From positions 1 to 64,000 of IMG/VR virus record IMGVR_UViG_3300025860_000003: DNA of 64,000 nucleotides. One strand, given 5' to 3'. The notes under the pieces are model-generated. The model was not told where the DNA came from. It ran no database searches and saw only the letters and a program-made list of their open reading frames with translations. A program made the position numbers and the translations under genes. How positions within the stretch are numbered: the stretch's first letter is position 1; every line of letters starts with the position of its first letter. Of this stretch, positions 16,759-25,678 are shown one piece after another. The stretch comes from a virus.

Positions 16759-17079
16759 TTAAGTAATATCGCTCAGTGCCGCTCTCTTGATGACAGTCGC
16801 GCTTACAGCCACATATATATAGTCAGCATCAAACCAAATAGATCCAGCACCAACCGTTGGAGATGTTGTTGTTGGATTATTTGTGGATGGTGTCGAACTT
16901 GTTAGGCGTAAATTTTTACCCGCAACAATAGCTAAGTCAGACGGTACAGCACCAAAAAGGTTTTGTACCGTGACTTTCTTACTAGAGGGCGTAGATCCAG
17001 GATTATCAACAACCATAAAAAGGTCGTCGCTCGACACCGAAGTGGCAGCAGTAAGTGCTGTAACCTTTTTATCAGCCAT
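16759..17079 (-). CDS. Small structural protein, tail-fibre-start-like
   Basis: 106 aa. It starts MADKKVTALTAATSVSSDDLFMVVDNPGSTPSSKKVTVQNLF, the opening typical of many phage tail-fibre and baseplate-attachment proteins, then a Thr/Ser-rich stretch and GSIWFDADYIYVAVS. It could be a short fibre or connector subunit. Confidence 0.6.
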   Translation of the reverse strand: MADKKVTALTAATSVSSDDLFMVVDNPGSTPSSKKVTVQNLFGAVPSDLAIVAGKNLRLTSSTPSTNNPTTTSPTVGAGSIWFDADYIYVAVSATVIKRAALSDIT

Positions 17080-17091
17080 TATCTATAATCC

Positions 17092-17571
17092 TTATTCGCT
17101 ATCAGGTAATTGAGTATCATCGGCAGCATCGCCAGAGATAGAACCCATAGCAACTAATGTTTCATACTGTACACGACCAGCACGACCACCAGTTCCAGGT
17201 GTACGCTTAACCCAACCAGCATGAGCAACGCTCTTACCTTCGCCAGTAATACCAACTTCTGTTTTATCAGCACCGTAGATAAAAGCAGCATCAATGTTTT
17301 CTGAATACACAGTATACAATGGCTTCTCAGATACTTCGTATGCAGCAGCAGAAGATACTGCGATATCAGCACTGCCGTCAGCTTGACGTACAGTTGCGTT
17401 TGACGCATCGGCGATAGCAGTGAATACATAATCGTTAGCACCAACACGCAAGAAGTCACCAACTTTATAGTCGGTTAAAACTGCGCTTGACGCACCAGTT
17501 ACAGCTCCAGCATCAGTAACAGCACATGTGCCTACTGTGGTTTTGCTGTCTTTATTTCCCCATAAACTCAT
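17092..17571 (-). CDS. Virion structural protein
   Basis: 159 aa. MSLWGNKDSKTTVGTCAVTD, a beta-rich repeat-like middle and the ending GWVKRTPGTGGRAGRVQYETLVAMGSI. This RV-x-YETLVAM end is a common feature of a head/neck-associated protein in T4-like phages, as I recall. No catalytic motif. The upstream gene, 97 bp away, is the 955-aa polyprotein-like gene, which lies on its 3' side. Confidence 0.6.
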   Translation of the reverse strand: MSLWGNKDSKTTVGTCAVTDAGAVTGASSAVLTDYKVGDFLRVGANDYVFTAIADASNATVRQADGSADIAVSSAAAYEVSEKPLYTVYSENIDAAFIYGADKTEVGITGEGKSVAHAGWVKRTPGTGGRAGRVQYETLVAMGSISGDAADDTQLPDSE

Positions 17572-17633
17572 CTTATTTCTCCTAAGATATATTTGTTATT
17601 ACTTCTATTTAGTAGTTTTCATAATCAACTTGG

Positions 17634-17662
17634 TGGCAGCTACACCAATTTTATAGCTGCCA
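17634..17662 (-). other. Perfect 9-bp hairpin after the 955-aa gene
   Basis: TGGCAGCTA, an 11-base loop, TAGCTGCCA, starting 6 bp after the stop at 17669. No U-run follows on the minus strand, so it is more likely an RNA-stability or processing stem than an intrinsic terminator. Confidence 0.5.
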
Positions 17663-17668
17663 TATTCT

Positions 17669-20536
17669 TTATAGTTCTCTGAACGCCAACTCTTTAGCTT
17701 TCAAGAACTTAACTGCGCTCTTAATGGCAGGCATAGGACTTCTCTCAGTACCGACTTTGGTATTGCGACCTGTCTTATACTTAACCTGAACACCATCATC
17801 AGTTGTCTGCATTGTAACAAGCAAGTTGTTATTTTTAGGATCTTTCAACTCTACAGAGATGTTATCCTTTAATGCCAATACTAATGGAGCGATATCTTTA
17901 TCTTTCAGTAATGTGAACTTTTCATTAAGCTCTTGTTGCTCAGCCAAACGATTAATGGTTGCTTCCATAACAGCTTCCCATCTAGAACCATACTTGCTCT
18001 TGAAGGTAGCTTCATTTAATCCACAGCTTTCTTTGAGTGCAGATCGTACTTGCTGAACCTTAGTTTCCATATCTCTGATTTCGCCTTCAATCTCTTTACG
18101 TTGGCGACCTTTACTTTTCTGGATTAGGTCTTGTAATTGAGACTCAAACGAACTTAGTTTGCGTTTAAGATCAGCTGAACTCTTACCCTTATAAGGATTC
18201 TTCAAACCTTCGTCTAAAGATGGAGAAGTATCAACCTCGTCAGCCTTTTTGTCTTTCTTCTTGTCATCCTTTTCTTTTGACTCATCTTTAGAAATAGCCT
18301 TAGAAATTGCCTTACGCTTCTTGTGTAAGAACTTGTCTGAATCGTCTACATCACCATCGTTGTCGATGTCTTTGTCTTTACGATCTTTGAACTTCTTCTT
18401 AACAGCTTTAGGCTGAACTTTATCAAGACCTTCACCGTCATCAGACTTATCGTTGCTGTTATCTTCATTAATAGCTTCAACACCTTGCTCAACAACAACA
18501 TTAGTATCGTCAGTAGAAACTTCGACAGTATCGGCTTGTCCAGAAACAACAGCGTTTACAGCAGCAAGCAATGAGTCACTAGAACCATAATTGTCTTGCG
18601 TTCCGAAGACGTTTGCTTCTTCAAGTCCTTCCATTGCACCTTTAACTTTGAACATTTTGTATTCACCCTCTTTGTTTGTTTTATTTGCACGATCAAGATA
18701 CTTCTTAGCCTTTGATGCATCATCAAACTTAGAGAACTTAGTTGTGTCGGCTTTACCTTTCTTATCGTAGTATTGAACTATGAAGTAATCTTCATTGAGT
18801 TCTACGCTCTCGACCTTAAATCCTTTTTTCTTCGCATCAGCGATACGCATTATAGCGTTTGCGCCAGATTTTGGATCAGGAAACTTGTTTGGATTTTTAG
18901 GTGCTTTACTGTAACCAATAATTTTATCGGTCTTTGGATTATTATTTCCACGAACATTTGCTTTAGCAATATGAACAAGATCGTTATCGCCAAATTTAGC
19001 TTCGTCTAGCTCAACAGACTCTTTGATCGCACCTTCAAGAGAACGGAAGAACTTCAGCTTAACACCTTTGGTCTCAAACTTAGCATCTTCAATAGTACCC
19101 TCTGAAGACTCTTGGGTTAGATTATAGTAGATTCCTTTGGCGATATTGACTTTCACAAGTGGAAAGATGTCACCAGCAATGCTAATCTTTGTGGCATATC
19201 TGAATACAGTTTCGCCAGACTTTACGTTAGAACCTTTGATGTACTTCTTATCACCAGAATCTAGAGCAAATAGTACCATTGGGTGTTTGCTATTGTTATC
19301 GCTCATTACAGCAACTTCTTTATAGCCTTTCTTACGACCGAATGTTAGTGCTTGATCTTCACCCCAATTAGGAGTCTTATCTGTGAACTGTTGGTATGCT
19401 TCGTCTAGTTGATCACCTTCTGCTTCAAAAGAGTTCAACAAATGCTGCTTTCTTTTTGCAAGAGCAAACGCTTTATTCATAACAGAAGCAGCTTGTGCGA
19501 TAAATTTAGATGACTGCTTTTCTGCCTTTTCGCCAGCCTTAATTCCCATTTCTAACCCAATGATCAGTTGTTCAACTGAATCGATTAAAGTGGGATCATC
19601 GAACTTTTTCTTTTCGCCCTCAGCCTTTGCTTTCAGACCTTTCAATTTTTCTATAGCAGTGAGTAGTTCGCTATTAGGCATATCACCAGCTTTAAATCGA
19701 ATCTGTTCATCAAGAGAGACTGATTCGTTTAAGAAGTCATCCGCTGACTTAGCGCCCAAGGCGACATTAGCTATCTTATCTAGCTTGGCAATATTAATTT
19801 TGTATTTGTTTAATATAGCGTCAATGATATCTGAAGCATCGCCATCGCCTTGTCTATTCACAAGTTCAAACGCAATTTTAGTATCAGCAATATTGCCTGC
19901 AATATTCCAATCTTTCTTAACGGCTGCTAAGTCTTTATATTCTTTATGACCATCATCAGTGACTACGAAGTAAACTGTTTTCTTATTCTTACCTCTCGAC
20001 TGAGCCGCTAATCGAGCAGGAGTCTTATCTTTCTTACTTGTTAGCTCATCACCATAAACACTACCGCCCAGCTTTTTAATTCTTTTTAGAGTGTCTTCTA
20101 TTGATTCGCCTAACATTGCTTCGAATGCTTCATCAAGAGAGACTGATTCTTTCACTACTTTACCAGTCTTAAGGAATTTAAAGTCGACACCTAATTGCTT
20201 AGCAGCTTTAGTGATAGCTTCTCTGGCTGTTCTAGCCTTTACTACGATTGGCTGTCCACCACCAAGTTTTTTGCCATTCAGAGTCTGCTTAGGAATAGGA
20301 ACAGAAAAGCTGCCCATTGCTTCTTCAAGAGCATCTTCATCTTCATCTTCATCTTCATCTTCAGGCTTCTCGTGAGTGTAGCCTTTAGCAGCAAGAGCTT
20401 TGTGCTCTGCTTCGCTATTAGCAACTTCTTTCTCGCCAGTTTCTGGGTCAAACATATCGTGTGGATACTTAGCAGCTTCTTCTGCTTCCTGAAGCTGCTT
20501 GAGCTGCATCACCTTTATTGTGTTCGCTAGGTTCAT
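17669..20536 (-). CDS. Multi-module head polyprotein with LxE cleavage sites
   Basis: 955 aa, acidic/basic mosaic. The motif ESV(S/E)L(D/N)E recurs at about residues 130, 271, 506 and 576. In all about ten L-x-E sequences, mostly followed by A, S, D, Q, K or G, stand at the borders of compact modules (ends near 72, 136, 277, 379, 512, 582, 640, 776, 842, 872). L/I-x-E is the cleavage rule of the T4 prohead protease gp21, so I infer a head-internal precursor cut into several peptides. An EF-hand-like loop (D723-I-D-N-D-G-D-V-D-D-S-D734) lies in a Lys/Asp-rich linker. Individual modules are not recognised. Confidence 0.7.
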   Translation of the reverse strand: MNLANTIKVMQLKQLQEAEEAAKYPHDMFDPETGEKEVANSEAEHKALAAKGYTHEKPEDEDEDEDEDALEEAMGSFSVPIPKQTLNGKKLGGGQPIVVKARTAREAITKAAKQLGVDFKFLKTGKVVKESVSLDEAFEAMLGESIEDTLKRIKKLGGSVYGDELTSKKDKTPARLAAQSRGKNKKTVYFVVTDDGHKEYKDLAAVKKDWNIAGNIADTKIAFELVNRQGDGDASDIIDAILNKYKINIAKLDKIANVALGAKSADDFLNESVSLDEQIRFKAGDMPNSELLTAIEKLKGLKAKAEGEKKKFDDPTLIDSVEQLIIGLEMGIKAGEKAEKQSSKFIAQAASVMNKAFALAKRKQHLLNSFEAEGDQLDEAYQQFTDKTPNWGEDQALTFGRKKGYKEVAVMSDNNSKHPMVLFALDSGDKKYIKGSNVKSGETVFRYATKISIAGDIFPLVKVNIAKGIYYNLTQESSEGTIEDAKFETKGVKLKFFRSLEGAIKESVELDEAKFGDNDLVHIAKANVRGNNNPKTDKIIGYSKAPKNPNKFPDPKSGANAIMRIADAKKKGFKVESVELNEDYFIVQYYDKKGKADTTKFSKFDDASKAKKYLDRANKTNKEGEYKMFKVKGAMEGLEEANVFGTQDNYGSSDSLLAAVNAVVSGQADTVEVSTDDTNVVVEQGVEAINEDNSNDKSDDGEGLDKVQPKAVKKKFKDRKDKDIDNDGDVDDSDKFLHKKRKAISKAISKDESKEKDDKKKDKKADEVDTSPSLDEGLKNPYKGKSSADLKRKLSSFESQLQDLIQKSKGRQRKEIEGEIRDMETKVQQVRSALKESCGLNEATFKSKYGSRWEAVMEATINRLAEQQELNEKFTLLKDKDIAPLVLALKDNISVELKDPKNNNLLVTMQTTDDGVQVKYKTGRNTKVGTERSPMPAIKSAVKFLKAKELAFREL

Positions 20537-20548
20537 TTCTTAGATTCC

Positions 20549-22687
20549 TTAGTTATCAACTTTTTCGCCAGCACGCCACTGGTAACATGACCAATACCCA
20601 GCTGTTGTTTTGTCTTTTTTGTTTTCGCAATCGTGTCTTGATCTGAATGCTGCTCTTCGCTTTGGATCGTCTCGTTTGATTTCCATATTTGGATCACCAA
20701 ACGTAACCTTAATCACATTGCCTTTGTCATTCTTAACATACACGCCAAATTTCTTTTTCGATCCTGATGGTAGTCTGAAAGGATTATTTAAATCAACCTT
20801 TCTTCCTTTATACTCAGCAGCTTCAACCACTAAATCTTCATACATGCCAGCGCAATCTTCTTGACACGGAGTGTCTTTTTTATACTTCTTGGTCAATGCA
20901 TCAGTACCAAACTCACCAGCAGCTTCTTTAAGGTCTGTATACATATTCGCAAGAACACGTGGGTTAACACCACTATATTGTCGCGCCACAACACCAGCAT
21001 AATAAACAACACCGTGCCTCATGGGGTCTTTACCAGCTTCTTTCTTCTTGCGGTCTACAACCTGCTTCAGAACACTCAATGCGGCTTGATACTTATTCTT
21101 TGAGATAGTCTTAGACTTCAGCTTGGCAATTAGTTCTCCAGTAGGAACCTCATCCAACATCTCAACAGACTCGCTCACATTACCCTTGTGTTGTTTCCAC
21201 AAGTCAGCATCGCCAGTAGTTCTTGTCTTACCGCCAGTAATGAAAGAGTTTACACGAGCATATGCCCATTGCTGTTGGTTTGCTCCTGGACGATGTCCAG
21301 TCTTCCAAGCAGCCATGCCACGATTGTAAACTTTCTTCAGGATACCAAGAGATATGCCAGACTTGTCTGACTTCTTCTTCAGCGCAGTGGCTGAGTCTTC
21401 GGTGATCTCAAAAGATTCTTCTTGGTTCTTAGCTTTAGTGTCTGAAGTGCGAGCGCGATCCATCATACGATCATGCTTCTTCTTATCAACAGCCTTTTCT
21501 CTGTCTATCTTAGCCTTAGCCGCATCAACTTCACCTTCACCAAACATATCACGATACTTCTTAGTGTGTTTGGAGAGTTTAGTCTCAGCGCCAGTATCGC
21601 CAGCATGCTTATCTGGATATGCTGTCGGGTCGTCTGAATCTTTCTCAGCGCCTTTCTTGAATTCTGCGTCACGCTTTGCTTTGGTAGACTTAGATAAACC
21701 GCTATGGTATTTCTTTGGCTGTGTTCCTTCGCGATCTTTGATGTCTTTGTCTTGAGCAACAGCTTCAAACAACGCATCATAATCTAACTCTTCCTTGACA
21801 CCGCCACGAGCTTTCTTCAATCTTTCGATCTCAGCTTTACGGATTTTAGGTAATAGCTTCTTGGCAATTTTAGGAATGAGTGATGACTTCTTCTGTACTA
21901 GCTTATCAACTTGAATCTTATCTGTGGGAGATAGGTTAGCATAGTTCTTACCGCGATCACCCGCAACTTTCTTACGGATAACAGCAATAGCAGCCTTGTT
22001 GGCACGCTTCTTAATCACATCTGTGTTAGCCATCTTCTTGGCTTTGATCTTCTTAAGACGCTGCATCTTTGGAGCAAGACGCTTCATTCTACGACCAATA
22101 GCTTTACGCTGAGAGATACTTAATGGCTTTCTATCTTCGTCCATGTCTTCTGTAAGTACAGAGCGGATAGTGTCATAGATATCTTTAGCATCACGATCAC
22201 TTAATTTCTTTGCCAGACCAGACTTGAATGTATCGAAGTCGCCCTCAACTGCAATTGCTCTTAGCTTAGATGCAGACATTCCTTCAACGCCAGTTGCGTC
22301 AGGATCACGTGCGCCAGCAGAGACTACTTTGATTGAGTCGAAGTCATAGTTCTTACCATTATACTTCTGGAGCAGACCATTGAATTCGGTAACTCGATCA
22401 GATCCAACAACCATGATGACTTCATCAAACTCTTTATCCAATTCAGCCATTATCTGGAAGATTGTCTTAGACTTTGATTGGAATGCTGTTTTACCGAATG
22501 CTTTGCGGGCGAAACTAATCTTCTCAGCATAGTTGAGAGGATCTTTCTTATTATTCTGGGTGTGTGAAAGATAAATCCTTGCGGGCGCTTTTTCTTTCTT
22601 AGCAATCGCCTCAACTTTGTCGACCAGCTTTTGGTGACCGATAGTTGGTGGATTCATACGACCAAACGTAAATACTACTTTTGACAT
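20549..22687 (-). CDS. Nucleotidyltransferase fused to head-core protein
   Basis: 712 aa. Residues 1-180 are a cytidylyltransferase/NMNAT-like domain (FTFGRMNPPTIGH with T-x-G-H, and GMSASKLR as the second nucleotide motif). An SVLTE sequence at 176-180 then leads into a very basic helical region (RRMKRLAPKMQRLKKIKAKK...). Further L/I-x-E sites (FEITE, EMLDE) separate later modules. The C-terminal domain has a Cys-rich end (RHDCENKKDKTTAGYWSCYQW). I infer that it is packaged in the head and that the protease may free the enzyme. A late promoter stands 90 bp upstream. Confidence 0.7.
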   Translation of the reverse strand: MSKVVFTFGRMNPPTIGHQKLVDKVEAIAKKEKAPARIYLSHTQNNKKDPLNYAEKISFARKAFGKTAFQSKSKTIFQIMAELDKEFDEVIMVVGSDRVTEFNGLLQKYNGKNYDFDSIKVVSAGARDPDATGVEGMSASKLRAIAVEGDFDTFKSGLAKKLSDRDAKDIYDTIRSVLTEDMDEDRKPLSISQRKAIGRRMKRLAPKMQRLKKIKAKKMANTDVIKKRANKAAIAVIRKKVAGDRGKNYANLSPTDKIQVDKLVQKKSSLIPKIAKKLLPKIRKAEIERLKKARGGVKEELDYDALFEAVAQDKDIKDREGTQPKKYHSGLSKSTKAKRDAEFKKGAEKDSDDPTAYPDKHAGDTGAETKLSKHTKKYRDMFGEGEVDAAKAKIDREKAVDKKKHDRMMDRARTSDTKAKNQEESFEITEDSATALKKKSDKSGISLGILKKVYNRGMAAWKTGHRPGANQQQWAYARVNSFITGGKTRTTGDADLWKQHKGNVSESVEMLDEVPTGELIAKLKSKTISKNKYQAALSVLKQVVDRKKKEAGKDPMRHGVVYYAGVVARQYSGVNPRVLANMYTDLKEAAGEFGTDALTKKYKKDTPCQEDCAGMYEDLVVEAAEYKGRKVDLNNPFRLPSGSKKKFGVYVKNDKGNVIKVTFGDPNMEIKRDDPKRRAAFRSRHDCENKKDKTTAGYWSCYQWRAGEKVDN

Positions 22688-22726
22688 GTACGTGTTTCCC
22701 TTGGGCTTAACGTGTTAAATTAGTGG

Positions 22727-22754
22727 TTGACTTATCTCTTCATTGATGTATAAT
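22727..22754 (+). promoter_or_regulatory. Possible antisense sigma70-type promoter
   Basis: On the plus strand: TTGACT, 16 bp, TATAAT. It points rightward into the 3' end of the gene at 22789-24015, against all genes of the window. It is the only plus-strand promoter of this quality that I noticed; the spacing is 16 rather than the 17 used by the others. Confidence 0.4.
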
Positions 22755-22775
22755 AGAGATGTCGCTTTGTAAGTG

Positions 22776-22783
22776 TATTTATA
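22776..22783 (-). promoter_or_regulatory. T4-type late promoter
   Basis: TATAAATA followed by CA on the minus strand, about 90 bp before the nucleotidyltransferase/head-core gene. TATAAATA is the -10 element read by gp55-type late sigma factors; gp55 is encoded at 62973-63536. Confidence 0.75.
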
Positions 22784-22788
22784 ATATC

Positions 22789-24015
22789 TTACTTTTGCCA
22801 TCCTTTGATGAATTCAGGAGAGAAGTTAGCTTGACTGAACTGCATCCGATCTACGAGCTTCAATGCACTACCATCTGTATCAATAGCAACATATCCCTCT
22901 GGAGCAGTAACCTGAAACCCATCCTTTGTTCTTAGTAGGGTTGTGATGTTACTTGCCTGATCCATCTTACGAATGATCATTTCTTTCGCATCAATCAAAA
23001 GGTTCATCATTGTAAAGATATTCTCTAGGTGACGAACATTAGCATTAGAAAAGAACTTCAAGACATCATCTCTTTTCTCTATCTGTGTAGCCTTACCTTT
23101 CTCAGACTTTCGTTTACCAGCCTCTTTATCATAGAAAGCAACAATGTAATTGACCAAACCTTTCACATGAGACTTAACGTTGGTGATCTTCTGTCCATCG
23201 CGAACTTTAGTGTTAAAGTGTGTCTTAACTTTCTGTAACAATAAGGCATCATCCGAGATACCATTAAGAGTCTTGGCGTCTAACTTACTGAACAGCTTAC
23301 CTGCTTCAGACAACAGCTTAGTAATTTGTTTTGTTTCTTTATCAGTAAATGTAGCAGAGCCAGATACATCAGTGAACATAGCATCAACAGACCAAACGTT
23401 CTTGCTCTTGCGTAGCTTAGAGGCAATCTCTTTACCGAACGATGCCTTCATTGTTTCAAACGATGTTCCAGTATATATAGTATGCCACACAATACCGATT
23501 TTAGCTTGGCGAATAGTATTGCCGAGAGGTGACTTGCTTGGTACAGAGTATACAATAGTGTTAGGATGGAATGTTGTAACCTTTTCTCCGTCATACACTT
23601 CAGACTTCAGGTCAGACTTACTGAATAGAAAGTCTCCTTGAATAACACCAGTGATTCCTAGCTCTGGAAGATACTTCAATGCGTCTTTCAGTTTTGTTGC
23701 CAGCTCACCGCTAGTGTCAGCGTCTACCTCTTCAGCGGTCTTATAGACTTTAGGGTTCTTATTAAAGATACCTTTCTTAGCCACAAAGAACTCGCCGTCA
23801 CGCGGATCTTGTCCAGCAAAAATAGCAGGAGCGCCGTCCCACTTAACAGTAGTAGAAACGCCACGGCTAGAATTACCCGAGAGCATATCACGCATACTTC
23901 TAAGAAGATTGATAGCTTGTCGTGTACCATTTACCCCTCCATTCAACACGGCATCTTCTAGATGTTCCATGTGTGTATTTTTATCTTCAATTAGGAATGA
24001 ATTAAATTTTTTCAT
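22789..24015 (-). CDS. DUF6267-like protein with ligase-like motifs
   Basis: 408 aa from ATG 24015. The N-terminus MKKFNSFLIED resembles the T4 capsid-targeting sequence (MKTYQEFIAE). The body shows TVKWDGAPAIF with K58-x-D60-G61, as in motif I of covalent nucleotidyltransferases (DNA/RNA ligases), GVIQGDFLFS, IVWHTIY, APEGYVAID (motif IV-like, near 373) and ALKLVDR (weak motif V, near 386). I infer an adenylating ligase fold packaged in the head. The family name is from memory and activity is unproven. Confidence 0.6.
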   Translation of the reverse strand: MKKFNSFLIEDKNTHMEHLEDAVLNGGVNGTRQAINLLRSMRDMLSGNSSRGVSTTVKWDGAPAIFAGQDPRDGEFFVAKKGIFNKNPKVYKTAEEVDADTSGELATKLKDALKYLPELGITGVIQGDFLFSKSDLKSEVYDGEKVTTFHPNTIVYSVPSKSPLGNTIRQAKIGIVWHTIYTGTSFETMKASFGKEIASKLRKSKNVWSVDAMFTDVSGSATFTDKETKQITKLLSEAGKLFSKLDAKTLNGISDDALLLQKVKTHFNTKVRDGQKITNVKSHVKGLVNYIVAFYDKEAGKRKSEKGKATQIEKRDDVLKFFSNANVRHLENIFTMMNLLIDAKEMIIRKMDQASNITTLLRTKDGFQVTAPEGYVAIDTDGSALKLVDRMQFSQANFSPEFIKGWQK

Positions 24016-24313
24016 TATAGTGCTCATCGTGCCATCGTTGGGCTTCTTTCTTAGCAGTTCCTACATTTCTATATGCAGTGACTGGGTGACGAGGCTTATC
24101 GCCTCCTACTTTGGTGTTATCGAACAATGTGGGCATTACTTTCTGGCTACCATCTTTGTTCTTTTTCATAGAATCCATACCAGATAAACGGATCTCATAC
24201 TTACCGTCTGAGGAAACGTGCTTGAACACTTTCTTATTGCCAGCACCATATCCATCTGGAACTTTCTTCCATTTGATATTAGCTGACTCATTAAACTGCA
24301 TAAAAGATTTCAT
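24002..24313 (-). CDS. Small basic head-internal protein candidate
   Basis: 103 aa. It starts MKSFMQFNESANIKWKKVPD, again like the T4 capsid-targeting N-terminus followed by an x-E cut point. The rest is basic with YEIRLSGMDSMKKN and HPVTAYRNVGTAKKEAQRWHDEHY. It overlaps the next gene and shares its likely late transcript. Function unknown. Confidence 0.6.
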   Translation of the reverse strand: MKSFMQFNESANIKWKKVPDGYGAGNKKVFKHVSSDGKYEIRLSGMDSMKKNKDGSQKVMPTLFDNTKVGGDKPRHPVTAYRNVGTAKKEAQRWHDEHYNEKI

Positions 24314-24316
24314 CTA

Positions 24317-25648
24317 TTAATAAACCTTACAATGTATTGATGAGAAGTCGTTTTTCTTTATAGCCGAGTAATAACAACTCTTCAGTATATCTGGATCGCT
24401 TTCTGCTAGGATCTCGAGATAGTATGTTAACCAAGCACCAGCCTTCAATTGCACTTCAGATGTCGGGAAAGGGGAAACCTTATCAATTACAAATGACTTC
24501 TTCAATAGTTTAGGTAACGTTGTATTTAGGTATTTCATCGGATTGTTCATAATCTTAGTCTTATCAGCTTTAAGGTCAAACCCATTCTTAGAAGCAAGCT
24601 CAGGGAATAGTTGCGCAGATACAGAACCCAATTGAACATCAGCACCCTTTTGTCTACCCTCAAGATACACACGGATATCTCCGACCTTAGAGATTGTACC
24701 TGCTTTATATCCAACACGCAACTGGAAGTTGCTTATATTACCTTGCGTTTCGAAGATAAAGTTCTTCTGGAATGGGTCGAACAAGACACGCATTGGTGTC
24801 AAGTCTACATCAGGTATGTCAGATGTTGATACAGTTTCCACTTTAGCAGTTTTGTTCTTAGAGATCTTCTTGAGTGATACACCGAGGATTTCTTTACTCT
24901 CAAACTTATCAGCAAGCCAAGCATTGAATTCATGTAGTGATGTAACGTCTTTGGTCTGCTTAATTACCTGCGCTTTGTTGATTGACATAATCCAGATGTC
25001 AGCAGGGTTCCAGTTATCTTTTAAGTCTTTTAAACCAAATCGTTTCGCTAGATTAAATAATACATTAGAATCATTCTTTTCAGAGTCTAAGTATATCTTG
25101 TGTTTAGGGAAGTTGCCGAAGTTCTTGGAGAATGCGATGTACTGTTGCTCGAAGTTATGCATCCACTCTGGACTGAAATCAAATCCAACCTTTTCAGACA
25201 CCTGCTTCAGTGTCAGCTTCTTACCTTTAAATGCGGTCTCAAAATAAGCAATCGTTCCTGCCTCTTGCTCAGCAGTTGATGGGTTAGCTACTTTCTCACC
25301 TTTCTTGGGGAGACGACCACTGCCACGCATACCACCAGATGGAACAAGAGCGATATTAACGAGCTTAGAGGAAACAAACTTTTCACCCTTTTTAATAAAC
25401 CCATAACCAACCAAGTCTTTGTTCACAGCAAGTTTAGGGATAAGCTGCTTGTCTGTAACCTTGATGACGAGCTGTGTGCTCGCTTTCTTGAAGTCATACT
25501 TTGGTTCAATGTAGATAACATCGTCGTCAGCATGTTTCTTAAGACGAGTAATGAATCTCTTCAGCTCAGGGTTCATTGCTGTTGGTAGGTGCTCAAACCC
25601 TAACCAAAGTTTGGTTGATTCGATAAGGTATTCGTTAAACTTGTGCAT
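24317..25648 (-). CDS. Head-internal protein candidate, 443 aa
   Basis: MHKFNEYLIESTKLWLGFEHL opens with a capsid-targeting-like segment (M-x-K-F-x-x-Y-L-I-E). The body includes VNIALVPSGGMRGSGRLPKKG, a Lys-rich middle and DNWNPADIWIMSINKAQVI; the NPADIW motif also occurs in uncharacterised proteins of other T4-like phages, as I recall. It is first in a three-gene group of such proteins. It is served by overlapping sigma70 and late promoters. Confidence 0.6.
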   Translation of the reverse strand: MHKFNEYLIESTKLWLGFEHLPTAMNPELKRFITRLKKHADDDVIYIEPKYDFKKASTQLVIKVTDKQLIPKLAVNKDLVGYGFIKKGEKFVSSKLVNIALVPSGGMRGSGRLPKKGEKVANPSTAEQEAGTIAYFETAFKGKKLTLKQVSEKVGFDFSPEWMHNFEQQYIAFSKNFGNFPKHKIYLDSEKNDSNVLFNLAKRFGLKDLKDNWNPADIWIMSINKAQVIKQTKDVTSLHEFNAWLADKFESKEILGVSLKKISKNKTAKVETVSTSDIPDVDLTPMRVLFDPFQKNFIFETQGNISNFQLRVGYKAGTISKVGDIRVYLEGRQKGADVQLGSVSAQLFPELASKNGFDLKADKTKIMNNPMKYLNTTLPKLLKKSFVIDKVSPFPTSEVQLKAGAWLTYYLEILAESDPDILKSCYYSAIKKNDFSSIHCKVY

Positions 25649-25678
25649 AGCCAGCCTTTAATGGATACAATAATGGAT

